Source: Antilocapra americana (lineage: Eukaryota; Chordata; Mammalia; Artiodactyla; Antilocapridae). Taken from it: a stretch of DNA of 64,000 bases. The stretch spans positions 1-64,000 of the forward strand of contig ML661761.1 of assembly GCA_007570785.1 (NCBI GenBank), written 5' to 3'. Each line of letters begins with the position of its first letter. Positions within the stretch are counted from its first letter, which is position 1. The notes under the pieces were generated by a model. That model was not told the origin of the DNA. It did no database searches and worked only from the letters and a program-made list of their open reading frames with translations. Positions 35,101-48,417 of this stretch are shown here, one piece after another. A program made the position numbers and the translations under genes.

Positions 35101-35737
35101 TATTGAGTTGAGGGGCAACTCCATGTCCTTTCAACTTTCAGCAGAAAACTCTAGGACATCTCGAGCTTCAGTAGGTGAGAAAGGCCTCCTCTTAATGTGT
35201 GAGTGAAACATCAGAAGTCCTCTTGAGATGACCCAGGCACTAATCAACCCTCATCTAGCGATGAGGTAGGGAACACCGGGCTCTTTTGAGTTGTGGAAGG
35301 GAATACGTGTTTCCTTTTAAATGGAGACACCTGTCCTGGGAATTCTCTTGAGTTGCATTACAGTAGTCAAGATTCCTCTTGTGTTTTGAGAGGAACTTTG
35401 CAACACTTCTGGAGGTGCTGCATGGGAAAAGGGCCTCACCTCATTTTTTTGGAAGACTCTCTTAGTTTCTTAAGTTTCAGTGGTTAGTTTAGTGTTCCTT
35501 TTGATCTGACATGGGAATCCAGGGAAGGCTTTGTGAAGCCTCAGGGTAGTCAGGGCAACTTTCGAGTTTTGAGAAGAAGCTGAGGAAAGTTCTAGAATAA
35601 CTGCAGGGAAATAAGACATCATGTCATATTTAGAGGGAAATCTTGGAATGCTTCTCGAGGTGTGGTGGTCAGTTTCTCGAGGTGTGGTGGCAGTTTTGGA
35701 TTCCTCTTGAGTTGCAACAATGTCCTCTGGGAGCCTC
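26125..35737 (+). repeat. Satellite segment B, ~1.43-kb higher-order repeat, plus orientation
   Basis: The landmark AATACCCAGAGGTGCAGGAG occurs at 26,471, 27,921, 29,361, 30,771, 32,199, 33,624 and 35,068, spacings of 1,450, 1,440, 1,410, 1,428, 1,425 and 1,444 bp. About 6.7 units are present. Each unit holds two related blocks, one ending in an AGAGGTACAACAAGGGAG monomer and one in AGATGTGTGCAACAGGGGAG. The segment ends abruptly at GGGAGCCTC, where the opposite orientation takes over. Confidence 0.88.
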
Positions 35738-36075
35738 AAGGTTTATCCTCAACCCCAAGGTTTATTCTCAACTACACTGGTGTAGGCCTGATTCTCCTGT
35801 TGCACACATCTAGGAAAAGCCCAATTGCCCTGGCTGAACTCAAAGGACTCCTGACAACTCAAAATAAAAGAGGAGCTACTGCCTAACAATGTGAAAAGAC
35901 TGACTCTTTTGTAGAAAGTCAGTAGGAAGTCTGATAGCCCTGTCAAAACAGGAGAGAAATCCTGAGATTAATACCTCAACCCCAGATGAGGCATTTCCTG
36001 CTGTAGTGAGTCAATAAGAACCCCGAGATGGCCCTCACACATCAAAGGAGGGCCTGAGTTCCTGAGGCAACATTA
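35738..36075. repeat. Orientation-switch point and loop of the satellite inverted repeat
   Basis: To the left, the array ends in ...CCTCTGGGAGCCTC at 35,737. The exact reverse complement, GAGGCTCCCAGAGG, begins at 36,076 and continues as the mirror image of the left arm. The 338 bp between them are satellite in minus orientation that has no adjacent partner on the left, so they would form the loop. At the switch there is a near-perfect 20-bp tandem duplication (AAGGTTTATCCTCAA twice, 35,738-35,775). Confidence 0.85.
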
Positions 36076-39000
36076 GAGGCTCCCAGAGGACCACATCACA
36101 ACTCAATAGGAACCCTAAACAACCAGCCACAACTCAAGAAATTTCCCACCGCAACTGGAGAAGCATCCCATGATTGCATTCTGAATGCAAGATGAGGCCT
36201 GATCCCCCTGCAGTGACACAAGAAATTTCCTCATCTCCTCCTCAAAATTCCAGAGTTTTCTTGACTTCCCTGAGGCTTCACGAGAGGTTACTTGAGGTCA
36301 AAGTGTCAGATTGAGAGGAAGACTATACTTCCTGATTCAACTCAAGAAGAGATTCCTCTCTCAATGCGAGGTGAGACCCTTTTCCCATGCAGCGACTCCA
36401 GAACAGTCCCAAGTTCCCTCTCGAATCTCAAAAGGAGGCTTGGCTCCCTTAGGAAACTCAAGAGAATCTCCAAGATACACGTCGTCATTTAAAAGGAACC
36501 TCATATTCCCCATCACAACTCAAAAGAGCCCCTTGTTCCCCACCTCATGGTGAGATGTGGACCAGTTAGCCCCAGTGTCGTCTGGAGAGGACATCCAAAG
36601 TTCCTCTCACATCTCAAGAGGATACCTTTCTCACCAATTGAAACTTGAGAGGAACCCAGAGATTCCTGCCACATTCGAAAGGACAGCACGTTGCCCCTCA
36701 TCTCCAGGTAAGGCCTGATTCTCAGCACCTCTGGGTGTTCACCTCAGAAAAAGAAGGGAGGACTAAGTCTCTTGTTGTACCTCGAGAAAAAGCCCCAGTA
36801 ACCTGCCTCCACTAGAGAGCAGTCCTGACCCCTCCCCATTTTACAACACGAGAGGAATGTTGAGTATCAGGTTCAACACAAGCCAAAGCCTTACCCCCTG
36901 TTTCAACTTGATAGAGACCCCAATATCCGTGTCAAAAATGGCAATGGAACCATGAGTTCCCCTGCCTTCATTTGAAATGAGATCTTATGATATCATGGTA
37001 GCAACGCCAGATGCTCCTTCAGGCAAACAAAAGGAGACTAGACTTCCCTGGACAAGATGAGAGGATCATTGAGGTCCCTGTCACGACTGGAGTGGAACCC
37101 CATGCTTCCCACCAAAACTCGAGAAAAAGCACAATATAACCCCCTCAACTCGAGATAAGGACTTATTTCCCTGTAGTGACTTGAACAGAATCCCAGTTTT
37201 ATCCTCAACTACAACGAAGGAGGTTTGACTCCCCTGATGAACACATCTAGGAAAAACCCAAATTCCCCATCTGACAACTCGAGAGCAAAGAAGGGTTACA
37301 TACCTCACAACGAGATGAGGGATGACTATCTCAGAGAAACTCATGAGGAACTCTGATAGCCCTTTCAAAACTTGAGAGGAACCCTGAGTGTCACACCTCA
37401 AAACCAGATTAGTCCCTACTAAACTCTATTGACTTGAAAAGAGCCCTGAGATGGCCCTCACACACTGAAAGAAGGGCATGACTATAGTGAGGTAACACTG
37501 AAGGCTCCAGGAGGACCACATCTAAACTAAAGAGGAATCAAAAATGGCCAGACACAACTCAAAAAACTTTCTGCTCCACCTCGACAAACATCCCATGATA
37601 TTCCTTTGAATATGAGATAAGGCCTGATTACCCTGATGTGCCTCAAGAACTTTCCTCAGCTTCTCCTCAAACTAACCGAGTTGCCTTGACGTCCCTGAGC
37701 CCTCATGAGTGGGTCCATGAATTTAAAGGGGAAACTTGAGAGGAACACTATTCTTCCTGCAACAACTCAAGAAACGAAGAGATTCCTCTCTGAATGTGAG
37801 GTGACAATTTTTCCCCATGCATTGCCTGCAGAAAACTCCCCCATTCTCTATCGAACCCCAAGAGGAAGCTTGGCTCCCTTTATGCACCTCATGACGATCT
37901 CTAAGATACACATAGTCATACAAGAGTAACCTTGTGCTCCCTGCCACAACCTGAAATATTCCGTGTTCTCCATCTTTTCGAGAGATGAGGGAAGACTAGC
38001 CCCTGCGTCGCCTCAAGTGGACACACGACTTTCCTCTCACACATCAAGAGGTTGCCTTTTTCACCAATTGAATAAAGGGAGGAACCCAGAACATCCTGCA
38101 GAAATTTCAAAGGACAGTCATTTGCCCCTGCACTTCAGGTAAAGCCTGATTCTCCAGCACCACTGGGAATTCATCTCAGAACATGAAGGGAGGCCTCAAT
38201 GCCTTGTTGCCATTGAGGAAAAGCTCTAATTACCTGCCTCCACAAGGCAGGAGTACTGACTCCTCACTTTATTACAAAAGGAGAGGAAAAGGGAATGTCA
38301 TGCCTCAACATGTGTGGAGAACCTCCTCCCAGTTTCAGTTCCAAGGGATCCTGAAGGCCAGGTCGCAAATGGAGATGGGACCCTGAGTTCCTCTGCCAAC
38401 ATTTCAAATGAGACTCTGTGACATCCCACAAGCGACTCCAGAGCAATCACACGCTCATGCAGGCCATGACAAAGACACCTGACTTCGATGGGCAAGATCA
38501 GAGGCTCACTGAGGTCCCTGCCACGATTCTAAGGGAACCTGCAGCTTCCCACAAAAACTAGAGAAAAAGCACCATATAACCCCCTCCACTTGAGATGAGG
38601 ACTGATGTCCTTGTGGTGACCTAAACAAAACCCCAGGTTTCTGCTCAGCTACATGGATGGAAGTCTGAACCCTGTTGCACATATCAAAAAATGACCAAAA
38701 GCCCTGCCTTAATGAAAAGGAGATCTAACAATCTGAGAGTGAAGGCACATTACATAACTCATAACGATATCAGCATGTACTCTCTTGGAGAAACTCAGTC
38801 GGACCTCTGATATCCGTGTCTAAACTCGAGATGAAAGCTCAGGTTCATACCTCAACTAAGGATGAGGACCTATTCCAGTGTAGTAACTCAAGAAGAGCCC
38901 CGAGATGGCCCATGCACACCGAAATGAGTGCCTGCCTTCCCTGAAGCAACATTAGAGGCTCCCAGAGGACCACGTCACAGCTCCAGAGGGATACAAAAGT

Positions 39001-42000
39001 GCCCGCTGCAACACAAGAAACTGTCCACCGTAAGTCGAAAAACATCTCAGGATGTGCCTCTGAAGATGAGATGAGGCCTGAATCCCCCACAGTGATGCGG
39101 GAAACTTCCACAGCTCCTCCTCGAACCTCCCAACTTGCCTTCACGTCCCTGAGGCTTCAAGAGAGGGTCCCTGAATTTAAAGGGGCAACTTGAGAGCAAC
39201 ATTATGCTTCCTGCTACAACTCAAGAAAGGAAGACATTCCCCTCTAAATGTGAGGTGAGATTTTGTTTCCCATGCAGGGCCTCCAGAACACTCCCACAAT
39301 CCCTATCGAATTCCAGGATGAAGCTTGGTTCACTTTATGCACCGGAAGAGGATATCCAAGATACACATGGTCATGCAAAAGGAACCTCGGGCTCCCTGCC
39401 ACAACAGGAAAGGACCAGAGTTATCCAACTTATCATGACATAAGCGATGATTTGCCCCTACTTCTCCACGAACAGACACAAGACATTCCTCTCATACATC
39501 CAGAGGACACCTTTTTCACCAAGTGAATCATGAGAGGAACACAGAGCCTCCTGTAGAAATTTCCAAGGACGTCCATTTGCCTCTGCATTTCAGGGAAAGT
39601 CTGATTCTCCAGCACCTAGGGGAATTCGCCTCAGAATACGAAGGGGGGCCTCACTGCCTTGTTGCCATCAAGGAGAAGCTGTAATTACCTGTCTCAACAA
39701 GTCAGGAGTCCTGAGGCTTCCCTTTTTTAGAAGAGGAGATTAAAAGTGAGTGTCATGACTCACATGAGCAAGGACCTTCCTCCTAGTTTCAGTTTGAAGG
39801 GACCCCGAAGTCCAGGTTGCAAATGGAGATGGAACCATGAGTTCCTCTGTCTTCATTTGAAATGAGATTCTGTGACATCCCACAATCGAATCCAGAGCAC
39901 TCCGACGCTCATTCAGGCAATGCAAAAGGACACCTGACTTCGCTGGTCAAGACCAGAGGCTCACTGAGGTCCCTGCCACGATTCGAGGGGAACCCGCAGC
40001 TTCCCACTCAAACTCGAGAAAAAGAACCATATCACCCCCTCCACTCGAGATGAGGACTGATGTCCTGGTGGTGACTTCAACAAAACCCCAGCTTTCTGCT
40101 CAGCTACACGGATGGAGGTCTGACTCTCCCATTGCACATATCAAAAATCTGCCCAAAAGCCCTGCACTCATGCAGCAGAGTTCTGAAAACCCGATAGCAA
40201 AGCGAGTTGCGTATCTCAAAACGAGATGAGCACTTACTCTCTTGGAGAAACTCAATCAGAACTCTGATATCCGTGTCCAAACTCGGGATGAAAGCTCAAG
40301 TTCAGACCTCACGTAATGATGAGGACCTAATCCACTGTAGTGACTCAAGAAGAGCCCCAAGATGGCCCGTTCACAAAGAAATGCGGCCTCGCCTTCCCTC
40401 AGGCAACATTAGAGTCTGCCAGAGGACCGTGACGCAGCTCCAGATGGATCCAAAAGTGCCCGCTGCAACTCTAGAAACTGCCTGCCGTAAGTCAAGAAAC
40501 TACCCGCCGCAAGTCGAGAAACATCCCACGATGTGCCTCTGAAGGCGAGATGAGGCCTGCTTCCCCTGCAAGGACGAGAGAAACTTCCACGGCTCCTCCT
40601 CGAACCTCCCAAGTTGCCTCGACTTCCCTGAGGCTTCACGAGAGGATCCCTGAATTGAAAGGGTCAACTTGAGAGGAACACTACGCTTCCCACTGCAACT
40701 CAAGAAACGAAGAGATTCCCCTCTCAATGTGACTTGAGGCTTTTTTTTCCCACACAGGGCCTCCAGAACACTCCCACGTTCCCTATCGAATCCCAAGACG
40801 AAGCTTGGTTCGCTACATGCAGCCCAAGAGGATCTTCAGGAAGCACACGGCCATGCAAGAGGAATCTCGTGCTCCCTTCCACAACTCGAAAGGCCCAGGG
40901 TTCTCCAGCTTCTTGTGAGATGAGCGATGATTAGCCCCTTCTTCGCTTTGAACAGACACATGACTTTCCTCTCACACCTCAAGAGGCTGCCTTTCTCACC
41001 AAGTGAATCATGAGAAGAACCCAGAGCCTCCTGCAGAAATTTCCAAGGACAGCCATTTGCCCCTGCACTTCAGGGAAAGCCTGATTCTCCAGCACCTCTG
41101 GGAATTCACCTCAGAACACGAAGGGAGGCCTCACTGCCTCGTTGCCATCGAGGAAAAGCTGTAATTTCCTGCCTCAACAAGTCAGGAGAACTGACGCCTC
41201 CGTTTTTTCAAGAGGAGAGGAAAAGGGAGTGTCATGCCTCACATGAGCAGACAAATTCCCCCCAGTTTCAGTTCCAAGGGACCCCAAAGACTAGGTCGCA
41301 AACGGGGATGGAACCTGGAGTTCCTCTGCCTTCATTTCCAAGGAGACTCTCTGACATCCCGCAAGTGACTCCAGAGCACTTCGTCACTCATGCATGCCAC
41401 GCAAATGGACACCTGACTTCTCTGGTCAAGACCAGAGGCTCAATGAGGTCCCTGTCATGATTCAAGGAGAACCCGCAGCTTCCCACTCAAACTCGAGAAA
41501 AAGCACCATATCACCCCCTCCACTAGAGATGAGGACTGATGTCCTGGTGGTGACTTCAACCAAATCCAGGCTTTCTGCTCAGCTACACGGATGGAGATCT
41601 GACTCCCCTATTGCACATATCAAAAATCTACCCAAAAGCCCTGTCTTATTGCAGTGGAGTTCTGAAAACCCGAGAGCAAAGGCGAGTTGCATACCTCACA
41701 ACGAGATGAGCATGTACTCTCTTGGAGAAACTCAATGGGAACTCTGATATCTGTGTCCAAACTTGAGATGAAAGCTCAAGTTCATACCTCATCAAAAGAT
41801 GAGGACCTAATAAGCTGTAGTGACTCAAGAATAGCCCCGAGATGGCCTGTGCACATCGACATGAGGGCCTGCCTTCCCTGAGGCAAAAATAGAGGCTTGC
41901 AGAGGACCACGTCACAGCTCCAGAGGGATACAAAAGTGCCCGCTGCAACACAAGAAACTGCTCGCCGTAAGTCGAGAACCATCCCACGATGTGCCTCTGA

Positions 42001-45000
42001 AGGCGAGATGAGGCCTAATTCCCCTGCAGGGACGCAAGATACTTCCCCGGCTCTTGCTCGAACCTCCCAAGTTTCCTTGACTTCCCTGAGGCTTCACGAG
42101 AGGGTCCCTGAATTGAAAGGGTCAACTTGGGAGGAACACTACGCTTCCCACCACAACTCAAGAAATGAAAAGATTCACCTCTCAGTGTGACCTGAGGCTT
42201 TTTTTCCCATGCAGGCCCTCCAGAAGACTCCCACGTTCCCTATCGAATCCCAAGACGAAGCTTGGTTTGCTACATGCAGCCCAAGAGGATCTTCAGGAAG
42301 CACACGGCCATGCAAGAGGAATCTCGTGCTCCCTTCCACAACTCGAAAGGCCCAGGGTTCTCCAGCTTCTCGTGAGATGAGCGATGATTAGCCCCTTCTT
42401 CGCTTCGAACAGACATACGACTTTCCTCTCACACCTCAAGAGGCTGCCTTTCTCAGCAAGTGAATCATGAGAGGAACCCAGAGCCTCCTGCAGAAATTTT
42501 CAAGGACAGCCATTTGCCCCTGCACTTTAGGGAAAGCCTGATTCTCCAGCACCTCTGGGAATTCGCCTCAGAACACGAAGGGAGGCCTCACTGCCTCGTT
42601 GCCATCGAGTAAAAGCTGTAAATACCTGCCTCAACAAGGCAGGAGACCTGTCGCCTCCGTTTTCTCAAGAGGAGAGTATAAGGGAGTGTCACGCTTCACA
42701 TAGGCGGACAACATTCCCCCAGTTTCAGTTAAAAGGGACCCCGAAGTCCAGGTCACAAATGGGCATGGAACCCGGAGTTCCTCTGGCTTCATTTCCACGG
42801 AGACTCTCTGATATCCTGCAAGTGACTCCCGAGCACTCCCTTGCTCATGCATGGCCTGCAAACGGACACCTCCCTTCGCTGGTCATGACAAGATACTCAT
42901 GGAGGTCCCTGCCACGATTCGAGGGGAACCCGCAGCTTCACACTCAAACTCGAGAAGAAGCACGATATCACCCCCTCCATTTGAGATGAGGACTGATGTC
43001 CTTGTGGAGGCTTCAAAAACACCCCTGCTTTCTGCACAGCTACACGGATGGAGGTCTGACTCCCCCGTTGCACATATCAAAACTCTGCCCAAAAGCCCTG
43101 CCTTCATGCAAAGGAGTTTTCAAAACCAGAGAGCAAAAGCGAGTTACTTACCTCTCAAGGAGATGAGCAGATACCCTCTTGGAGAAACTCATTCAGAACT
43201 CTGATATCAGTGTCCAAACTCGAGATGAAAGCTCAAGTTGATTCCTCAACTAAAGATGAGGACTTAATCCTGGGTAGTGACTCACGAAGAGCCCTTAGAT
43301 GGCCAGTGCCCTTCTAAAATAGGGCCTTCCTTCCCTGAGGCAACATTAGAGGCTCCCAGAGGACTGTGTTGCAGCTCCAGATGGATCCAAAAGTGCCTGC
43401 TTCACCTCGAGAAACTGCCCTCCTTAAGTCAAGAAACTGCACGCCGCAAGTCAATAACCATACCACGATGTGCCTCTGAAGGTGAGTTGAGGCCCGATTC
43501 CCCTGCAGTGATGCAAGAAACTTCCACGACTCCACCTCGCACCACCCAAGTTGCCTGGACTTCCCTGAGGCTTCACGAGAGGGTCCCTGAATTGAAAGGG
43601 TCAACTTGCAAGGAACACTATGCTTCCCGCCAGAACTCAGGAAACGAACAGATTCCCCTTTCAATGTCAGGTGAGGCTTTTTTTCCCATGCAGGGCCTCC
43701 AGAGTACTCCCACGTTCCCTAGGCAATCCCAAGATGAAGTTTGGTTCCCTACATGCAGCCCAAGAGGATCTGCAAGATGCACACGGCCATGCAAGTGGAA
43801 CCTCGTGCTGCCTGCCACAACTCGAAAGGACCAGGGATCTCCTGGTTCTCGCGAGATAAGCGATGATTATCCACTTCTTTGCTTCAAACAGACACACATC
43901 ATTCTGCTCACAAATCAAGAGACCACTTTCTCACCAAGAGAATCAAGAGAGGAACCCAGAGCCTCCTGCAGAAACTTACAGGGAAAGCCATTTGCTCATG
44001 CATTTCAGGGAAAGCCTGATTCTTCAGCACCTCTGGGAATTCCCCGCAGAACACTAAGGGAGGCCTCTATGCCTTGAGGCCATCGAGGAAAATCTGTAAT
44101 TTCCTGCCTCATCAAAGCAGGAGTCCTGACGCCTCCCTTTTTTTAAAACAGGAGAGGATAAGGTAGTGTCACACCTCACATGATTGGACAACTTCCTCCC
44201 AGTTTCACTTCCAAGGGCCTCCGAACTCCAGGTTGCAAATGGGAATGGAACACTGACTTCCTCTTCCTTCATTTCACAGGAGACTCTGACATCCTGCAGG
44301 CTCTCCAGAGCCCTCCCTTGCTCATGCAGGCCACACAAAAGGACAAATGACTTCGATGGTGAAGATCAGAGGCTCACTGAGGTCCCTGCCACGATTCGAG
44401 GGGAACACGCTGCTTTCCACAAGAACTCGAGAAAAAGCATCATATCACCCCCTTCACTCGAGATGAGGACTGATGTCCTTGTGGTGGCTTCAACAACACC
44501 CCAGCTTTCTGCTCAGCTACCCAGATAGAGGTCTGACTTCTCCATTGCACATATCATAAATCTGCCCAAAAGCCCTGCCTTCATGCAAAGGAGTTCTGAA
44601 AACCCGAGCGCAAATGCGAGGTGCATACCTCACAACGAGATGAGCACTTTTTCTCTTGGAGAAACTCAATAGGAACTGTGACAGCCCTGCAAAACTAGAG
44701 ATGAAATCTTAGGTTCATACCTCAATGAAAGATGAGGATCTATTCTGGTGTACTGTCTCAATAGGAGGCCCAAGACGGCCCGTGCATATCCAAATGATGG
44801 TCTTCCTTCCCTGAGGCAACTTTTGAAGCTTCCAGAGGACCAGGTCGCAGCTCCAGAAGGATCCAAAATGTCCCACTGCAACTCCAGAAACTGCCCGCCG
44901 TAAGTCGAGAAACAGCTCACCACAAGTCGAGAAACATTCGACAATGTGCCTCTGAGGTCGAGGTGAGGCCTGATTCCCCCGCAGGGATGCAAGTAATGTC

Positions 45001-48000
45001 CACGGCTCCTCTGCGAACCTCCCAAGGTTCCTTGACTTCCCTGAGGCTTGGCAAGAAGGTCCCTGAATTGAAAGGGTTGACTTGAGAGGAACACTATGCT
45101 TCCTGCCACCACTCAATAAACGAAGAGATTACCCGCTCAATGTGAGGTGTGGCGTTTTTCCCCATGCAGGGCTTCCAGAACACTCCCACGTTCCCTATCG
45201 AATCCCAAGACGAAGCTTGCTTCCTTATATGCACCCCAAGAGGATCTCCAAGATACACATGGTCATACAAGAAGAACCTCGTGCTCCCTGACACAACTCG
45301 AAAGGCCCAGTGTTCTCCACCTTATCATGAGATTAGCGATAATTAGCCCCTTCTTCATGTCGAACCAACAAACGACTTTCCTCTCACACATTAAGAGGCC
45401 GCCTCTCTCACCAAGTGAATCATGAGAGGAACCCAGAGCCTTCTGCAGAAATTTAAAAGGACAGCCATATGCCCCTGCACTTCAGGGAAAGCCTGACTCT
45501 TCAGCACCTCTGGGAATTCACCTCAGAACACTAACGGAGGCCTCACTGCCTTGTTGCCTTCAAGGAAAAGCTGTAATTGCCTGCCTCAACAAAGCAGAAG
45601 TCCTGACGCCTCCCTTTTTTAAAACAGGAGAGGAAAAGGGAGTGTCATGCCTCACATGAGCTGAGATCTTCTTCCCAGTTTCAGTACCAAGGGCCCCAGA
45701 AATCCAGGTGGTAAATGGAGATGAAACCCTCTGTTCCTCTGCCTTCATTTCAAATGAGACTCTTTGACATCCCGCAAACGACTCCAGAGCAATCCCACGC
45801 TCATGCAGGTCATGCAGAAGGACACCTGAATTCGCTGGTGAAGACCACAGGCTCACTGAGGTACATGCCCCAATTCGAGTTGAACTCACAGCTTCCCACT
45901 AATACTCGAGAAAAAGCACTATATCACCTTCTCCACTCGAGATGAGGACTGATTTCTTTGTGGTGACTGAAACAAAACCCCAGGTTTCTGCTCAGCTACA
46001 CAGATGGAGGTCTGACTCCCCCGTTGCACATATCAAAAATCTACCCAAAAGCCCTGCCTTCATGCAAAGGAGTTCTGAAAACCCGAGAGCAAGGCTAGTT
46101 ATAACCCTCATACCGAGATGAGCACGTACTCTCTTGGAGAAACTCAATAGGAACCCTGATAGCCCTGTCAAAACTTGAGATGAACGCTCAGGTTCATACC
46201 TCAAAGAAAATGAGGACCTAATCCAGTGCATTGACTCAAGAAGAGCCCCAAGATGGCCCGTGCACATCGAAATGAGGGCCTGCCTTCCCTGAGGCAACAT
46301 TCGAGGCTCCCAGAGTTCCAGGTCGCTGCTCCACAGGGATCCAAAAGTGCCCGCTGCAACTCGAGAAACTGCCCACTGTAAGTCGAGAAACTTCCCGCGG
46401 CAAACAGAGAAACATCCGAAGATTTTCCTCTCAAAGTGAGATGAGGCCTGATTCCCCTGCAGTGACTCGAGAACCCATCTTGGCTCCTCTTCGCACCTCC
46501 CAAGTTGCCTTGACTTCCCTGAGTCTTCACCAGAAGATCCCTGACTTGTAAATGGCAGATTGAAAGGAACAGTATACTCCCCACTACAATACAGTAAATG
46601 AAGTGTTTTGCCTCTCTATGTGACCTGAAACTTTTTCTTTTTAACATCCAGCATGTCCGGAACACTCCCAAGTTACATCTAGAATCTCCTGAGGAAGCTT
46701 GGCTCCCTTCTTGCCCCTCATGAGGATCTACAATATATAAGTCATCATTGAAGAGGAACCTCATCCTTCCCACCAGAACTCAAAAGGTGCCGTTTCCTCC
46801 ACCTCATCACAACATGAGGGATGATGGGCCCCAGCATTGTCTCCAGATGACACATGATGTTTCTCTCACACCTTAAAAGGAGGCCTTTCTCACCAATTGA
46901 AACTCGAGAGGAGCCCAAAGATTTTTGCTGCATTTTGAAAGGACAGCAAGTTGTTTCTCAACTTCAGATAAAGCCATATTCTACAGTATTTCTTGGCAGT
47001 TGCCTCTGAACCTGAAGGAAGGCCTTCATGCCTCGTTGTATCTCAAGATAAAGCTCCAATTACCTGCCTCAACTAGACAGGACTCCTGACCTGTCCCCCT
47101 TTTAAAACACAAGAGGAACAAGGAGTCCCATGCCTCAATACGATTTGAGGTCTCACTCCTAGTTTCAACTCGATCGGGACCCCAATATCCATTTCACAAA
47201 TGGAGAAGGAACCCAGAGTCCCCCCGTCTTAATTTGAAATGAGATCATATTTTATCTCAGAAGCGACTCCAGAGCAATCCAACGTTTCTGCAGGCAACTC
47301 TAAATAAGACTTCACTTCCCTTGGCCAGAGGAGAGGCTCACTGAGGTCCCCAAAATGACTTGAGTGGGACCCAAAGCTTCCCTCGGAAACTCGAGTAAAA
47401 GCACAATATAACCCCCTCAAATGGAGGTGAGGGGGTTATTTCCCTGCGGTGACTTGAACAGAACCCCAGGTTTCTGCTCAGCTACATGGATAGAGGTCTG
47501 ACTCCGCCGATGCACATATCTAAAAAAAGCCCCAAAGCACTGCCTTCATGAAAAGGAGTTCAGACAACCCAAGAGCAAAGACGATTTACATACCTCACAA
47601 CGAGATGAACATGTACTCTTGTGCAGAAAATCAATTGGAATGCTGACAGCCCTGTCGAAACTAGAGAGGAAACCTGACGCTCATACCTCAACAAAAGTTG
47701 AGACCTTATGCCAATCTAGTGCCTCGAGAAGAGCCGCGAGATGGCCCTTGCACATCAAAACGAGGGCCTGACTTCCCTGAAACAAAAATAGAGGCTCTCA
47801 AAGTACCACATCGCAACTCAAGAAAGATCCAAACGTGCCCTCTGCAACTCGAGAAACTGCCCACCACAACTGGAAAAACAACCCAAGATTTCCATCTATG
47901 TGAGATTAGGTCTGATTCCCCTGCAGTGACTCGAGAACCTTCCTCGGCTCCTCCTCAAACCTCCCACGTTGCCTTGACTTCCCTGAGGCCTCACGAGAGG

Positions 48001-48417
48001 GTCCCTCATTTGAAAGTGGCAGTTTGAGAGTAACACTAAATTTCTCATGACAACTCAAGAAATGAAGAGATTTTCCTCTCAATGTGAGCTGAGCCTTTTT
48101 TCCTAAGCACCTCCTCCAGAACACTCTCGTATTCCTTCTCGAATCTCAAGAGGAAGCTTGGTTCCCTTTATGCACCCCAAGAGGATTCCTGAGATATGCG
48201 TCATTATTCAAGAGGAACCTCGTGCTCCCTGCCACAACTCGAAAGGCATGTGTTGTCCACCTCATTGCGAGATGAGGTATGGTTAGCTCCTGTGTTGTCT
48301 GGAGAGGACACATTATGTTCCTCTCACATCTCAAGAGGAGGACTTTCTCAGCATCTGAAACTCGAGAGGAATCCAGAGTTTCCTACTGCTTGTCGAAAAG
48401 ACAATGTGTTGCCCCTA
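36076..48417 (-). repeat. Satellite segment C, ~1.46-kb higher-order repeat, minus orientation
   Basis: This is the reverse complement of the segment B unit. The landmark GCCTGATTCTCCAGCACCTC occurs at 36,714, 38,145, 39,600, 41,080, 42,537, 44,015, 45,492 and 46,974 (last one diverged), spacings 1,431, 1,455, 1,480, 1,457, 1,478, 1,477 and 1,482. Units from about 39.8 to 46.5 kb keep more CpG (GCCCGCCG, GTCGAG) and are more alike than those elsewhere. Part of the unit at 40,740-41,210 and the next at 42,195-42,670 are about 96% identical by eye. Confidence 0.88.

Noticed and set aside
43277..44077. Longest open frame in the window (266 codons, plus strand)
   Set aside because: It lies wholly in satellite segment C, spans ~26 monomers, and its translation recurs in pieces in neighbouring units at 1.46-kb spacing. 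It resembles no protein family.
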